DNA from: a virus
Strand: one strand, 5' to 3'
Virus record (IMG/VR): IMGVR_UViG_3300025030_002229
Span: 1 to 22,787 of that record
Length of the DNA: 22,787 bases
Shown piece after piece: positions 6,692 through 14,191 of this stretch. Every line of letters starts with the position of its first letter. The first letter of the stretch is position 1. The position numbers and the translations under genes were made by a program. Under the pieces are notes generated by a model. The model made no database searches, was not told the DNA's origin, and saw only the letters and a list, made by a program, of their open reading frames with translations.

Positions 6692-7993
6692 ATGAAAGAA
6701 TTTGATGTAATTATTGTTGGAGCTGGCCCAGCAGGACTGGCTGCCGCAAAACAATTAGATTCTAAGCTTAATCTTGCCATTATTGAAAAAGGCAAAAGTC
6801 TAGAAGAAAGAACTTCAATAACTTCTGGTTTTGGCGGGTCAGGTTTATTTTCAGATGGAAAACTTATAATTTCTGACTCTATTGGTGGAAATCTAAAAGA
6901 CTACACTAAAAATCCCTATAAATATATTGAATTAGCTTCTCAATTATGCGGAATAAAAAAAGAAGAATATTCTTGGTATCCAAAAAATGTTGATACAAAT
7001 TTAATCGATACTGCAAGTAAATATGGACTAGAATTAATCCCAAGTAATGTGGTTCATCTAGGAACTGACGGTAGTAGAAAATTAATAAAAAACCTTTATC
7101 AAGAACTTAACCAAAAATGTAAAATTTATATTAATTCAGAAGTTATTGGAATATATCAAGAAAAACAAACTTCATTTTATGTGTCTTTTTCAAGAAATTG
7201 TATAAAATCTAAATATTTAATTCTAGCTCCAGGAAGAGGGGGCTCGAAATGGTTATCACAAGTTCTTAGAGATTTCAAGATAAAGGTAGAAGGAAATAAA
7301 GTTGATTTGGGGATTAGACTTGAACTTCCTACAAAAATAGTATCAGAATTACTTGAATTTAATAGAGATTTCAAGATTAAATATTATACTAAAGAATTTA
7401 ATGATTTAGTGAGAACTTTTTGTGTTTGTAAAGACGGTGAAGTAGTTAAAGAAGAATTTGATAATCTTTCTATTTCAAATGGTCAAAGTTATAAAATTGG
7501 TAAGACAAAAAATACAAATTTCGCTTTATTAGTAAGTATTCCCTTTAGTCATCCAATTTCTCCAAATAATTATGGGCATTCAATAGTTGAGTTAGCTAAT
7601 GATATATCTCCTGGTATAATTATTCAAAGATTTGGAGATTTAATTGATGGCAAAAGATCAACAGAAGATAGGATAAAAAATAATGGAATTAAACCAACTT
7701 TAAATGCATATCCTGGTGATCTAAGTTTAGTATTACCATATAGATATTTAACTGACATAAAAGAAATGATTTTACAACTTGACGCGATTGCTCCTGGGAT
7801 AGCCTCTAGAAACACCTTAATGTATGGAGTAGAAGCTAAATTTTATAGTAATATATTGCAGTTAAATGAAATGGAAACAATTATACCAAATCTATTTTGT
7901 TGTGGTGATGGGGCAGGAGTATCAAGAGGAATAATACAAGCGATGGCTTCTGGAATTACTGCAGCTGAGGTAATAAATGGAAGAGAAAATTAA
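6692..7993 (+). CDS. FAD-dependent oxidoreductase (COG2509-like)
   Basis: This 433-aa flavoprotein has a Rossmann dinucleotide-binding start (DVIIVGAGPAGLAAAKQL, GxGxxG at residues 10-15) and an acidic beta-2 end (IIEKGKSLEER). The segment GFGGSGLFSDGKL is characteristic of the uncharacterised COG2509 FAD dehydrogenase group. The C-terminal FAD-binding motif is NLFCCGDGAGVSRGIIQAMA. Length is normal for the group and the frame is intact. The substrate is unknown. Relatives are discussed in sulfur/iron metabolism and RNA modification, but nothing here decides. Such an enzyme is unusual cargo for a phage. It overlaps the next small gene by 17 nt. Confidence 0.8.
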   Translation: MKEFDVIIVGAGPAGLAAAKQLDSKLNLAIIEKGKSLEERTSITSGFGGSGLFSDGKLIISDSIGGNLKDYTKNPYKYIELASQLCGIKKEEYSWYPKNVDTNLIDTASKYGLELIPSNVVHLGTDGSRKLIKNLYQELNQKCKIYINSEVIGIYQEKQTSFYVSFSRNCIKSKYLILAPGRGGSKWLSQVLRDFKIKVEGNKVDLGIRLELPTKIVSELLEFNRDFKIKYYTKEFNDLVRTFCVCKDGEVVKEEFDNLSISNGQSYKIGKTKNTNFALLVSIPFSHPISPNNYGHSIVELANDISPGIIIQRFGDLIDGKRSTEDRIKNNGIKPTLNAYPGDLSLVLPYRYLTDIKEMILQLDAIAPGIASRNTLMYGVEAKFYSNILQLNEMETIIPNLFCCGDGAGVSRGIIQAMASGITAAEVINGREN

Positions 7994-8177
7994 ATTTTAT
8001 CAAACATATCATGGTCTTCATGTTATTGACAATGTTTATGTTAAGAATTGTGAACAATGTAAACAAAGAGCTATTCTCAAATCAGTAGCGGTTTTTCTTA
8101 ATTTAGACCCTGAAAAAGTAAGTTCTGATGCTATATGGGCAAGTAAATTAATTAAAAATGTTGGGAACCTGAAATAA
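7977..8177 (+). CDS. Small protein with CxxC motif
   Basis: This 66-aa protein ([20 protein letters not shown]...) has a central [10 protein letters not shown] helical C-terminus follows ([24 protein letters not shown]). The single CxxC could bind metal as a dimer or be redox active. It starts inside the last codons of the FAD oxidoreductase gene, so the two are probably co-translated. Whether they work together is unknown. Confidence 0.55.
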   Translation: MEEKIKFYQTYHGLHVIDNVYVKNCEQCKQRAILKSVAVFLNLDPEKVSSDAIWASKLIKNVGNLK

Positions 8178-8182
8178 TAAAA

Positions 8183-8581
8183 ATGACAAAAAATGAAGCT
8201 TATAAAATACTTGGACTAAATTATAAAGCCTCTGGGGTTGTATCTGAAGAAGAGATTAAATCTGCTTATAGAAAATTAGCTAAACAGTGGCACCCAGATA
8301 TTAATAAATTACCAGAGGCTACAGAGAAATTTAAGCAAATAAATCTAGCTTATGAATTTCTAATAAATAATAAGAATGAATTAGATATTGACCCATTTTT
8401 TAATATTGATTTTGGAACAATAAATTTTGATACTTTTTTCAGAGAAAATCTTAGAAGAAGACCTCCCCAAATCTCTCTCACACTAAACTTAGAATCTAAT
8501 GAAGATATAAATAAAATTCTTCAATTACTTAGAAATAATGGAATTAAAGTAAATGGGTATAGCTCAACTACAAGAATGTAA
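8183..8581 (+). CDS. J-domain protein (DnaJ-like)
   Basis: This 132-aa protein has a complete N-terminal J domain. Helix I is NEAYKILGL, helix II is [16 protein letters not shown] with the HPD motif at residues 37-39, and helix III is [17 protein letters not shown] domains stimulate Hsp70 ATPase, so the protein may recruit host DnaK to a phage substrate. The C-terminal 65 residues ([13 protein letters not shown]..., [16 protein letters not shown]) show no Gly/Phe-rich linker or zinc fingers, so this is a class C-like J protein with its own targeting region. It is the last gene before promoter copy 4. Confidence 0.85.
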   Translation: MTKNEAYKILGLNYKASGVVSEEEIKSAYRKLAKQWHPDINKLPEATEKFKQINLAYEFLINNKNELDIDPFFNIDFGTINFDTFFRENLRRRPPQISLTLNLESNEDINKILQLLRNNGIKVNGYSSTTRM

Positions 8582-8586
8582 TAAAC

Positions 8587-8602
8587 TTTTAACTATTATA
8601 AT
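8587..8602 (+). promoter_or_regulatory. Phage promoter element, copy 4
   Basis: TTTTAAC-TAT-TATAAT, with the -10 box at 8597-8602 and TATG at 8608-8611. The ATG of the next gene (8609) falls exactly where transcription should start, which predicts a leaderless mRNA. Confidence 0.75.
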
Positions 8603-8608
8603 TTAAGT

Positions 8609-8995
8609 ATGGGATTATTCTCAACTTATCTTAAGCCATTTGAAAACGATATAAAAACATATATTTCTACAAGATTATTTCTTACTGAAGATAGAAATTA
8701 TAATACTTGGGTTTATATATCAAAATCTTATACTCCTCAAATATTATTTGAAAGACTTAAAATGTTCCCTGAAGAAGAAATAGAAAAATTTAAAAATTAT
8801 CTTTCAAGAAATATGACTTATAAAGGAACTTCAAAATTAAGCTTACAAAAATTTGTATATGATAAATCTAAATTATTAAGTTTTTATTCTAAAAATATAT
8901 ATTTATTTACTCAAAAATCTTGTATTAAATCATCAATCAAAAAAGAAAATTGCACACCTAATTATTATAGAATAAACTGTAAAAAGGATAATTAA
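8609..8995 (+). CDS. Unknown protein, leaderless start
   Basis: This 128-aa basic, Tyr/Lys-rich protein (MGLFSTYLKPFENDIKTYIS...) has mostly helical character with two cysteines near the C-terminus. The start has no Shine-Dalgarno and lies 6 nt behind the TATAAT of promoter copy 4. The stop directly abuts the ATG of the RNA ligase, so the two form one unit. I recognise no domain. A partner role for the ligase is possible from coupling alone. Confidence 0.6.
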   Translation: MGLFSTYLKPFENDIKTYISTRLFLTEDRNYNTWVYISKSYTPQILFERLKMFPEEEIEKFKNYLSRNMTYKGTSKLSLQKFVYDKSKLLSFYSKNIYLFTQKSCIKSSIKKENCTPNYYRINCKKDN

Positions 8996-10126
8996 ATGAA
9001 TCCTGAAGAAATATTTGGTAAGAATTATCAAGAATTTGAAGAGGTAGATCCATATAATCTACAAAATCTTGTAAAAGGATTTATTTCCCATAATTCTAAT
9101 GAATATTATGGAACACTTATAATTACTCATATAAATAATATTGAAGTTACTCCACAACTAATAATGGGAACTCCTAAAATGCATTATCCGTTTGATTCCA
9201 GAGAAGATGGGACTAGAAACTATAAATTTCCTGTTGTAAAAGATATTGAAATTTATGAAAAATTAGATGGAACTAATATTTTAGCTTATAGATATAATGA
9301 TGGAATTAGAGATTATTTTTCATATAAAACTCGTTTAACACCTTTTGTTAAGTCTGGAAGATTTGGTGATTTTTATAGTATGTGGAATGAAGTTGCAAGT
9401 AAATATTTCGATAATATTAAAAAAGTAATGAATTATACTAATTGCAACTTATCATTTGAACTTTATGGGGCTAGAAATCCTCATTTACTGGCTTATGATA
9501 ATTCTTTAGACTTTATCTTGCTTTTTGCTATAGGAACAGATGGGCATATTTTCTCTCCGAAAAGATTAAATGCTTCACAGATAATTGATTTCCCTAACTT
9601 ATTTCCTATGAAAATTATTGATAAAGATTATGTATTGAATTATGAAGAGCTTCAGAAAGAACTCCAAGATAAATTAATAAAAACCGAAGGCGACTATTAT
9701 AAAGGAATGGAAGGAACTGTTTGGTATCTTCATACCTTAAATGGAAGATGTATTCAATTAAAATGTAAACCAGAAACAATTGAAGCTATTCATTTTAGTG
9801 CCGGAAAAGGAATTAGTAAAAATGTTATTTTAGCGACCTGCTGGAATGCCTTAGAAAATACAGATAATTTAACTGTAGATTTTATTAAACAACTACTTCA
9901 AGAAGAATTTAAACCTGAAGTAGTTGAAGCTAATCATTATTTAATAGAATCTTGTATAGAAATTGTAACAAAAGAAATGATATTTAAAACAGAAGTTCTT
10001 AACAAATATAAATCAACTGGTAAAAATATTTTATTGGAAAAGAGAGAAGTTATGAGAGAGTTATCTCAGTATTTCCCAAAAGATAAAATGAAAAGAGTAT
10101 ATTCTTATATCGCAGAAGGGATTTAA
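8996..10126 (+). CDS. RNA ligase (nucleotidyltransferase superfamily)
   Basis: This 376-aa protein contains the ordered motifs of covalent nucleotidyl transferases. Motif I is YEKLDGTN, with K89 as the presumed adenylated lysine. Motif III is SFELYGARNPH (about 153-163), motif IV is GMEGTVWYL (E239) and motif V is QLKCKPE (K256/K258). ATP-dependent RNA ligases of the T4 type reseal broken RNA, classically tRNAs cut by host anticodon nucleases. That fits a phage carrying tRNA genes and could act in antidefence repair. The N-terminal 80 residues and helical C-terminal 100 residues are less conserved. No polynucleotide kinase is seen in the window. Confidence 0.85.
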   Translation: MNPEEIFGKNYQEFEEVDPYNLQNLVKGFISHNSNEYYGTLIITHINNIEVTPQLIMGTPKMHYPFDSREDGTRNYKFPVVKDIEIYEKLDGTNILAYRYNDGIRDYFSYKTRLTPFVKSGRFGDFYSMWNEVASKYFDNIKKVMNYTNCNLSFELYGARNPHLLAYDNSLDFILLFAIGTDGHIFSPKRLNASQIIDFPNLFPMKIIDKDYVLNYEELQKELQDKLIKTEGDYYKGMEGTVWYLHTLNGRCIQLKCKPETIEAIHFSAGKGISKNVILATCWNALENTDNLTVDFIKQLLQEEFKPEVVEANHYLIESCIEIVTKEMIFKTEVLNKYKSTGKNILLEKREVMRELSQYFPKDKMKRVYSYIAEGI

Positions 10127-10137
10127 GAAGAAATAGA

Positions 10138-10404
10138 ATGACTATTATAACAAATTATAAAATAGTTATGTCAGTAATAAAGTTTACTAATTATAATGTT
10201 TTGGAAAAAAATGACAATAATTCTCTTATTCAAAATTGTCTTCCATGTATAAAATGTCATAAACCAAGAAGTCATACAAAATGGCAAATTAAATCTTTTA
10301 ATAGTCAGACTAGTAAAAAGGAGTATAAATTATTAGGATTTAGTAAAGTTTGTAAATGTGGATTTAAGAAAGGGTCAGGCTGGCATGTTATACTACATTT
10401 TTAA
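10138..10404 (+). CDS. Zinc-ribbon-like protein
   Basis: This 88-aa protein has CLPCIKCHKPRSH in the middle and KVCKCGFKKGSGWH near the end, giving a probable four-cysteine zinc ribbon. The first ATG is used here; a second at 10168 (MSVIKF) is possible. It follows the RNA ligase by 11 nt and its last codons overlap promoter copy 5. The function is unknown. Confidence 0.55.
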   Translation: MTIITNYKIVMSVIKFTNYNVLEKNDNNSLIQNCLPCIKCHKPRSHTKWQIKSFNSQTSKKEYKLLGFSKVCKCGFKKGSGWHVILHF

Positions 10405-10419
10405 CTATTATTATATAAA
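10398..10419 (+). promoter_or_regulatory. Phage promoter element, copy 5
   Basis: TTTTTAAC (10398-10405) with TATTAT and TATAAA (10414-10419). It overlaps the stop codon of the upstream gene. The downstream leader is about 6 nt, to a TTG start with AGAGG just before it. Confidence 0.6.
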
Positions 10420-10431
10420 AGAGGTAAAAAA

Positions 10432-10629
10432 TTGAAAGAAACAATTTGTCCATTTTGTAGTAAATCTAATAGAATAGTTTGGGCTTCTTTATTTACCTTT
10501 ATAATAGACTGGAACAATAAGGTACCAAAAACGATTCTAATTACTTATGAATGCCAAGAATGTAAAAGAAAATTTGATGTAGATACTCATATTACTTATT
10601 GGCATCAAATGCAGGAGAAAGGAAATTGA
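10432..10629 (+). CDS. Zinc-ribbon protein, TTG start
   Basis: This 65-aa protein (MKETICPFCSKSN...) has CPFC at residues 6-9 and CQEC at about 44-47, a classic four-Cys zinc ribbon. No ATG is available; a TTG at 10432 with AGAGG upstream is the best start. Its stop overlaps the TTG start of the next gene (TTGA). It is probably a small nucleic-acid- or protein-binding accessory factor of unknown role. Confidence 0.6.
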   Translation: MKETICPFCSKSNRIVWASLFTFIIDWNNKVPKTILITYECQECKRKFDVDTHITYWHQMQEKGN

Positions 10630-10862
10630 CAGAAGAAAGAAACACAATAATTGATTTTCCAAAATGGATTAAAGAAGAACATCAAAAAGCAGAGTTACTT
10701 AGATTAGAACAAGGCTGGACTGGATGTGGATGTTCTGATTGCCAAGAATTTTATAAAACAATAGATCTTAAGAAATATGGTGATAGAGTTAAAGAAATTG
10801 CGGATATAATTTTAATCTCCGGAAATAGAAAATTAGAGCCAAAAATAAAAGGAGAAGAATAA
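10626..10862 (+). CDS. Small Cys-containing protein, TTG start
   Basis: This 78-aa protein (MTEERNTIIDFPKWIKEEHQ...) contains GCGCSDCQEF, a probable metal site. I chose the TTG at 10626 because AGGAGAAAGG precedes it and it forms a TTGA stop-start overlap with the upstream gene. An earlier in-frame TTG at 10599 would overlap more. The rest is helical and charged. The function is unknown. Confidence 0.55.
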   Translation: MTEERNTIIDFPKWIKEEHQKAELLRLEQGWTGCGCSDCQEFYKTIDLKKYGDRVKEIADIILISGNRKLEPKIKGEE

Positions 10863-10985
10863 ATGCCAGAAGAAACTAAAAAGAAAAAGCGTAAAAATGC
10901 TCCTGGGGCAATCACATCAAGTAAACTAAAAAACCAAACTATGCGTCGAACACGAAATAAAAACAAAAAGAAGAAGCATGATTAA
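10863..10985 (+). CDS. Very basic 40-aa peptide
   Basis: MPEETKKKKRKNAPGAITSS continues with an Arg/Lys/Asn-rich tail ending KKKKHD; about half the residues are basic. GGAG lies 9 nt before the ATG, which follows the upstream stop directly, and the end overlaps the next gene by 8 nt. Such peptides usually bind nucleic acid or acidic proteins; that is inference from composition. Confidence 0.5.
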   Translation: MPEETKKKKRKNAPGAITSSKLKNQTMRRTRNKNKKKKHD

Positions 10986-11310
10986 TAAAATATATTATGG
11001 GAATAAGATAGTTTCGCCTGAAAAATCCAAAAAAATTGAGGTTTATTATATAGATATTGATGGAACTCATCAATTAACTCCAGATCTTAGTAGAGCTGTT
11101 TCTAAAATCTCTTCTACAGATTTTGATTGGGGTTATGAAGATCTTAGATCAAATCAATTATCTTTATCCATATTGCTAGACTATTCAAATGATGTTGAAT
11201 TATCTGAAAAATTCTATCATGACTTTAAAATAGATTATGTTAAAAATTGGGGGCTTAATTGGAGGTTAACTACTAAGGAAATTGATGAATGGTTAAAGAT
11301 ACAGAATTAG
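10978..11310 (+). CDS. DUF6166-like protein
   Basis: This 110-aa protein has the layout of the DUF6166 family found in phages and bacteria. A beta strand ends in an FDWGY turn (about residues 49-53). A QLSLSILLDYSND motif follows (about 60-72), then YHDFKIDYV and a C-terminal W-x-L-T-x-x-x-I-x-x-W-L pattern (WRLTTKEIDEWL). I recognised it from this pattern, not from a search. The biochemical role of the family is unknown to me. It overlaps both neighbours and is part of one tightly packed operon. Confidence 0.65.
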   Translation: MINKIYYGNKIVSPEKSKKIEVYYIDIDGTHQLTPDLSRAVSKISSTDFDWGYEDLRSNQLSLSILLDYSNDVELSEKFYHDFKIDYVKNWGLNWRLTTKEIDEWLKIQN

Positions 11311-11459
11311 AAGAAGACTGTAACACCTGTGAATTTTATAAATCTTTAATAAGATATATTGTTAATGGAAAGCTAGTTCAATATTGTACTTTAGGAGAAA
11401 TACCTAAATCTTGTAATTTAACAAAAAATAGAGTTTTTATAAAGAAAATATATGGCTAA
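11289..11459 (+). CDS. Small four-cysteine protein
   Basis: This 56-aa protein (MVKDTELEEDCNTCEFYKSL...) has CNTC at residues 11-14, then two further cysteines (YCTLGEIPKSC). This resembles small zinc- or Fe-S-binding phage proteins. The ATG lies inside the end of the DUF6166-like gene and the stop lies inside the start of the next one, which supports its reality. The function is unknown. Confidence 0.55.
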   Translation: MVKDTELEEDCNTCEFYKSLIRYIVNGKLVQYCTLGEIPKSCNLTKNRVFIKKIYG

Positions 11460-11808
11460 TAAAAATATTAGTATTAGATTATTTGATATCATAGACCAAT
11501 GCAAGACAATGAAAGAAGCGGCTCAAAAGCTTGGGGCTACAGAACAATATCTTTATCGTTTAACACGTAAATATGGAATAACAAAATGGCGACAAAAAAA
11601 TAGAATACACAAGGACATAAAAAAAGTTACAAAGGTATGTATTGAATGTGAAGAAGTTTTTACTGTTGAAGCAGGAAATAACCCCACTAAATTTTGTTCT
11701 AGAAAATGTCATGGGAGTTGGTTGGGAAAAAATTATGGGTTTAAAGTTAATAAACAAAATATAATTACTTTGAAGAGGATAAATTCAAATGATAAGAACA
11801 TTATCTAA
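11452..11808 (+). CDS. HTH plus zinc-finger protein
   Basis: This 118-aa protein has an N-terminal helix-turn-helix (TMKEAAQKLGATEQYLYRLT, about residues 19-38) and a basic linker. A zinc knuckle VCIECEEVF ... KFCSRKCHGSW follows (about 63-90). The CSRKC module is the one found beside HNH and Vsr-type homing endonucleases, and related knuckles occur in the endonuclease at 14191-14901. No nuclease residues are visible, so it may be a DNA-binding regulator or a remnant DNA-recognition module. It overlaps the next gene by 20 nt. Confidence 0.65.
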   Translation: MANKNISIRLFDIIDQCKTMKEAAQKLGATEQYLYRLTRKYGITKWRQKNRIHKDIKKVTKVCIECEEVFTVEAGNNPTKFCSRKCHGSWLGKNYGFKVNKQNIITLKRINSNDKNII

Positions 11809-12412
11809 TATACAACAAAATAATAAATATTATTCTGTTGCTCCGCAACATAAAAATATAAAAAAAGAAAAAGTAAAAACTTCAGAATATTTAGAATCAA
11901 TCCAAATTAAAAGATTAAAAATAAAATTTAAGAATTTTATTATAAGAAAAATAGAAAAAGAGCCTCAAATAATTGACCTTAAGTTAAAATGCAAAGAACT
12001 CATAAACGGTATTGTAAATATAAACAAAGAGATTTCTGAGGTTACCAGAAAAAGTAGAAGAGAAACTAGACTAGAAATTAAAAAAAGTAAAGCTACGGAA
12101 TCATTAGAACAAATAATAAAAGAAATATATAAAAAAGAACATCCTAATCAATCACGTTGGAGGACGTTACCAAATTTTAAAAGTCAAGCTGAAAATATTT
12201 TATTAAATTTACCCCCCTCTGAACAACTTGTAAATCTAAAAAATACAAAGGAAAAAAAGATTCAAGAAGCTATAAATTTAATATCAGAAATAAAAAGACT
12301 TAGATCTGAATTAAAAATGGAATGGGCAAATAATCCAGAAATTTATAAAAAGCTTCAAGTAGAGTTCAAAGTAAAAGAAACAGTGAAAGTATTTATGCAA
12401 AGTAATACATAA
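11789..12412 (+). CDS. Lys/Glu-rich coiled-coil protein
   Basis: This 207-aa protein is predicted almost wholly helical, with long charged repeats (LKCKELINGIVNINKEISEVT, NLKNTKEKKIQEAINLISEI). It has no cysteine motif or membrane segment. The C-terminus (KETVKVFMQSNT) faintly resembles the SVxxML tail of neighbouring proteins. It overlaps the zinc-finger gene by 20 nt. It is likely structural or an adaptor; no family is recognised. Confidence 0.55.
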   Translation: MIRTLSNIQQNNKYYSVAPQHKNIKKEKVKTSEYLESIQIKRLKIKFKNFIIRKIEKEPQIIDLKLKCKELINGIVNINKEISEVTRKSRRETRLEIKKSKATESLEQIIKEIYKKEHPNQSRWRTLPNFKSQAENILLNLPPSEQLVNLKNTKEKKIQEAINLISEIKRLRSELKMEWANNPEIYKKLQVEFKVKETVKVFMQSNT

Positions 12413-12430
12413 TTTACGTGGATAAATTTA

Positions 12431-12811
12431 ATGAATCTTATTAAACATATATTAAAACAAACAAAACCACATCCCCATGAAAAATTAGAGATTCCTGAAG
12501 TAACGACTAGGATCCCTTTAAATGATTTTTTGATGTGGTATAATAAACAAATTTTAGAGGATTTTTCTAACTTAAGTTTTGAAGAAGTTTCAAACTACAT
12601 TGATAATACTTCTAAAGATGTATTAGATAAAGAAATTATTAAATATAAAAGAAAAGAAGCTAAAGGTTATACTCCGTGGACTCCCCCTTACTTAATTTAT
12701 TATAGAATGAAAAGATTCTCAGAATTAGAAAATAATAAAGAATTATTAATGAAAGAAGTAAAATCTTTTATATTCCATAAATCTGTAGAAAAAATGCTAG
12801 AAAGTAAGTAG
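12431..12811 (+). CDS. Unknown helical protein with SVEKMLESK tail
   Basis: This 126-aa helical protein (MNLIKHILKQTKPHPHEKLE...) has an aromatic centre (YTPWTPPYLIYYRMKRF) and ends in SVEKMLESK. The same short tail ends the proteins decoded from 21363-21709 and 21711-22124, and SVETML occurs near the end of 12948-13340. The bodies are otherwise dissimilar, so the tail may be a shared docking or sorting peptide. The function is unknown. Confidence 0.6.
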   Translation: MNLIKHILKQTKPHPHEKLEIPEVTTRIPLNDFLMWYNKQILEDFSNLSFEEVSNYIDNTSKDVLDKEIIKYKRKEAKGYTPWTPPYLIYYRMKRFSELENNKELLMKEVKSFIFHKSVEKMLESK

Positions 12812-12819
12812 GAGGGAAA

Positions 12820-12951
12820 ATGAAAAACACTAAAATAATGTCAAAAGGTAAAGAAGTAAAAATAAATAAGAAAAAACTTGCCCACAAAGTTATCCGTGGA
12901 CTTGTAATGCTTGTAATAGGAATAATTATGGTTGTGAGAGGAAATAAATGA
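12820..12951 (+). CDS. Small single-pass membrane protein
   Basis: This 43-aa protein has a strongly basic N-terminus (KEVKINKKKLAHKVIRG) followed by one apolar helix, LVMLVIGIIMVV, and the tail RGNK. GGAGGG precedes the ATG. The stop overlaps the ATG of the next gene (ATGA). It could be an inner-membrane peptide such as a small lysis-related or regulatory protein; nothing specific is visible. Confidence 0.6.
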   Translation: MKNTKIMSKGKEVKINKKKLAHKVIRGLVMLVIGIIMVVRGNK

Positions 12952-13340
12952 AGATATTAGCAAAATATCTAGAATTGCCAGGGACTGAAATTTCATTGTT
13001 TGGGGCTTCAGCATATGCAATTAAAGAAATGATAAAAAATGAGGCTGCAGACTCTATTGTAGTAAAAGTTCAACCCCATAGAAAAAAGAAAAATAGTTTT
13101 AATGAGTTACATAATCTTTATACTTCTAATTTTCATCAAGTAGTTTTACTTAAAGACTGTTTTACCAAAATACAAGTTAAAATATATTCAGTCCCATTAA
13201 GTTATAAAGAAGTAGAAGATCTAAAATTAACTCCCATACCAGAAATGATAAAGAAAGAAAAAATTAGAGGGTCAGTAGAAACGATGTTAGGTACTGACAA
13301 ACCGACTTCTAAATATAAAAGCTTTAACAGAACATTTTAA
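12948..13340 (+). CDS. Unknown protein with internal SVETML motif
   Basis: This 130-aa protein (MKILAKYLELPGTEISLFGA...) appears alpha/beta: a helix (YAIKEMIKNEA), then strands (SIVVKVQPH, HQVVLLKDC, KIQVKIYSV), then a helical C-terminus with SVETML. A basic RKKK stretch is at about residue 46. It is coupled to the membrane peptide by an ATGA overlap. No domain is recognised. Confidence 0.55.
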   Translation: MKILAKYLELPGTEISLFGASAYAIKEMIKNEAADSIVVKVQPHRKKKNSFNELHNLYTSNFHQVVLLKDCFTKIQVKIYSVPLSYKEVEDLKLTPIPEMIKKEKIRGSVETMLGTDKPTSKYKSFNRTF

Positions 13341-13355
13341 TACTAAGATAAAATA

Positions 13356-13586
13356 ATGAGAGTTAATTGTCAAAAAGAATTTGGATGTAATTTTTAGACC
13401 TTTTGGAGTGAAATAAATGGTGAAAAACTAATTTGTCATCCAGATCTAAATTCTTCATTAAGATGTGCTCATGAATGTTGTGCTTTATGTAAAAATAAAT
13501 GTTCTCCGCTAATGGGTGACAAAGCAAACATATTTAAAATCATAACTAAGATGATTTTAATTAAAAACAAGAAAATAAAACTATAA
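13356..13586 (+). pseudogene. Cysteine-rich paralog 2, interrupted by in-frame TAG
   Basis: MRVNCQKEFGCNF is followed by TAG (13395-13397). The same frame then continues for 62 codons with TFWSEINGEKLIC, the CAHECCALCKNKC core and a basic C-terminus, ending at TAA. The Cys-x5-Cys start, the strand ending in Cys and the CC-x2-C core match the intact paralogs at 5368, 18287 and 18522, so both halves belong to one gene. No start codon lies soon after the TAG. It is either a recent nonsense mutation (one transition from CAG) or read-through. The family's function is unknown. Confidence 0.55.
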
Positions 13587-13633
13587 ATAAGTTAATCAAT
13601 TAATGAGACTTGATATATGAAAAGAGGGATAAA

Positions 13634-13819
13634 ATGAAAGTTATAGTTATACAAGATAAATGGTATCCTTGTTATTCAATTTATTCAACTGATATATATG
13701 ACAAAGACAATACTATAGAAATTAAAGAATCTTTCTTTGAAAAGTATAAAAAATGCATGAAAGAATTTCGTGAAATACAAAAAATTTTAGAAAAGAAATA
13801 TGAATTATTACCTAGATGA
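13634..13819 (+). CDS. Unknown small helical protein
   Basis: This 61-aa protein (MKVIVIQDKWYPCYSIYSTD...) has a beta-strand start and a long Lys/Glu helix (FFEKYKKCMKEFREIQKILEKKYELL). The ATG at 13634 is preferred over 13610 because GAGGG lies just before it. It converges with the minus-strand gene at 13808-13975 and overlaps it by 12 nt. The function is unknown. Confidence 0.55.
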   Translation: MKVIVIQDKWYPCYSIYSTDIYDKDNTIEIKESFFEKYKKCMKEFREIQKILEKKYELLPR

Positions 13820-13975
13820 ATAATCAGAACATTTTTCTGCTAATAATTTTTGTAATTTATTTAGTTCTTTTATAAAATCTTTTTTACTACCTTCTTTAAA
13901 TTTTATAAACATTTCTCCATGGAGAAATTTACAAACATTTCTATGAATACATTTCTCACAAGTTAGCTCATTCAT
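13808..13975 (-). CDS. Small CxxC protein of the protease unit
   Basis: This 55-aa protein (MNELTCEKCIHRNVCKFLHG...) has C6-x2-C9 and a further Cys in NVCKFLH, a likely Cys3His-type zinc site, followed by an amphipathic helix (KKDFIKELNKLQKLLAEK). The ATG at 13975 overlaps the stop of the 51-aa gene (ATGAATGA), which decides the start over a more distal ATG at 14020. It is the last gene of the minus-strand protease unit. The function is unknown. Confidence 0.6.
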   Translation of the reverse strand: MNELTCEKCIHRNVCKFLHGEMFIKFKEGSKKDFIKELNKLQKLLAEKCSDYSSR

Positions 13976-14123
13976 CACCGCAGTGGTCTTCAAGGAAATC
14001 TTCTTGTATGTATGGGGCACTAATTAAAGTATCATGTAAAGTAAAATCCCGAGAATGCATTGTGATAAGCCAATCTATTAACATTGATTCTTCTGGGCTG
14101 ATCAAAACAGAATTTTTAGACAT
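13968..14123 (-). CDS. Unknown 51-aa acidic protein
   Basis: MSKNSVLISPEESMLIDWLI continues to HCGDE and is acidic, probably two helices. It begins 11 nt after the relic stop of the protease at 14135. In the ancestral arrangement it would therefore have directly followed the protease gene, before the homing endonuclease arrived. It overlaps the next gene by 8 nt. No family is recognised. Confidence 0.55.
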   Translation of the reverse strand: MSKNSVLISPEESMLIDWLITMHSRDFTLHDTLISAPYIQEDFLEDHCGDE

Positions 14124-14134
14124 TTTTAAACCCT

Positions 14135-14191
14135 TTACACAGATACTTTATCTTTATCCCAAAGCACTTCAAATACTGCCATTTGATTTAC
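14135..14191 (-). pseudogene. Relic C-terminus of the prohead protease
   Basis: Directly after the homing endonuclease stop, the minus strand reads VNQMAVFEVLWDKDKVSV and a stop. The intact protease ends VNQMAVFSILYDPKEIKI. The first seven residues are identical and the rest is similar (AVFx[IV]L[YW]D). At DNA level GCCATTTGATTTACT is identical at 14178-14192 and 14941-14955. This looks like the original end of the protease gene, left behind when the endonuclease cassette brought in a replacement end. The segment has no start of its own. Confidence 0.75.
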
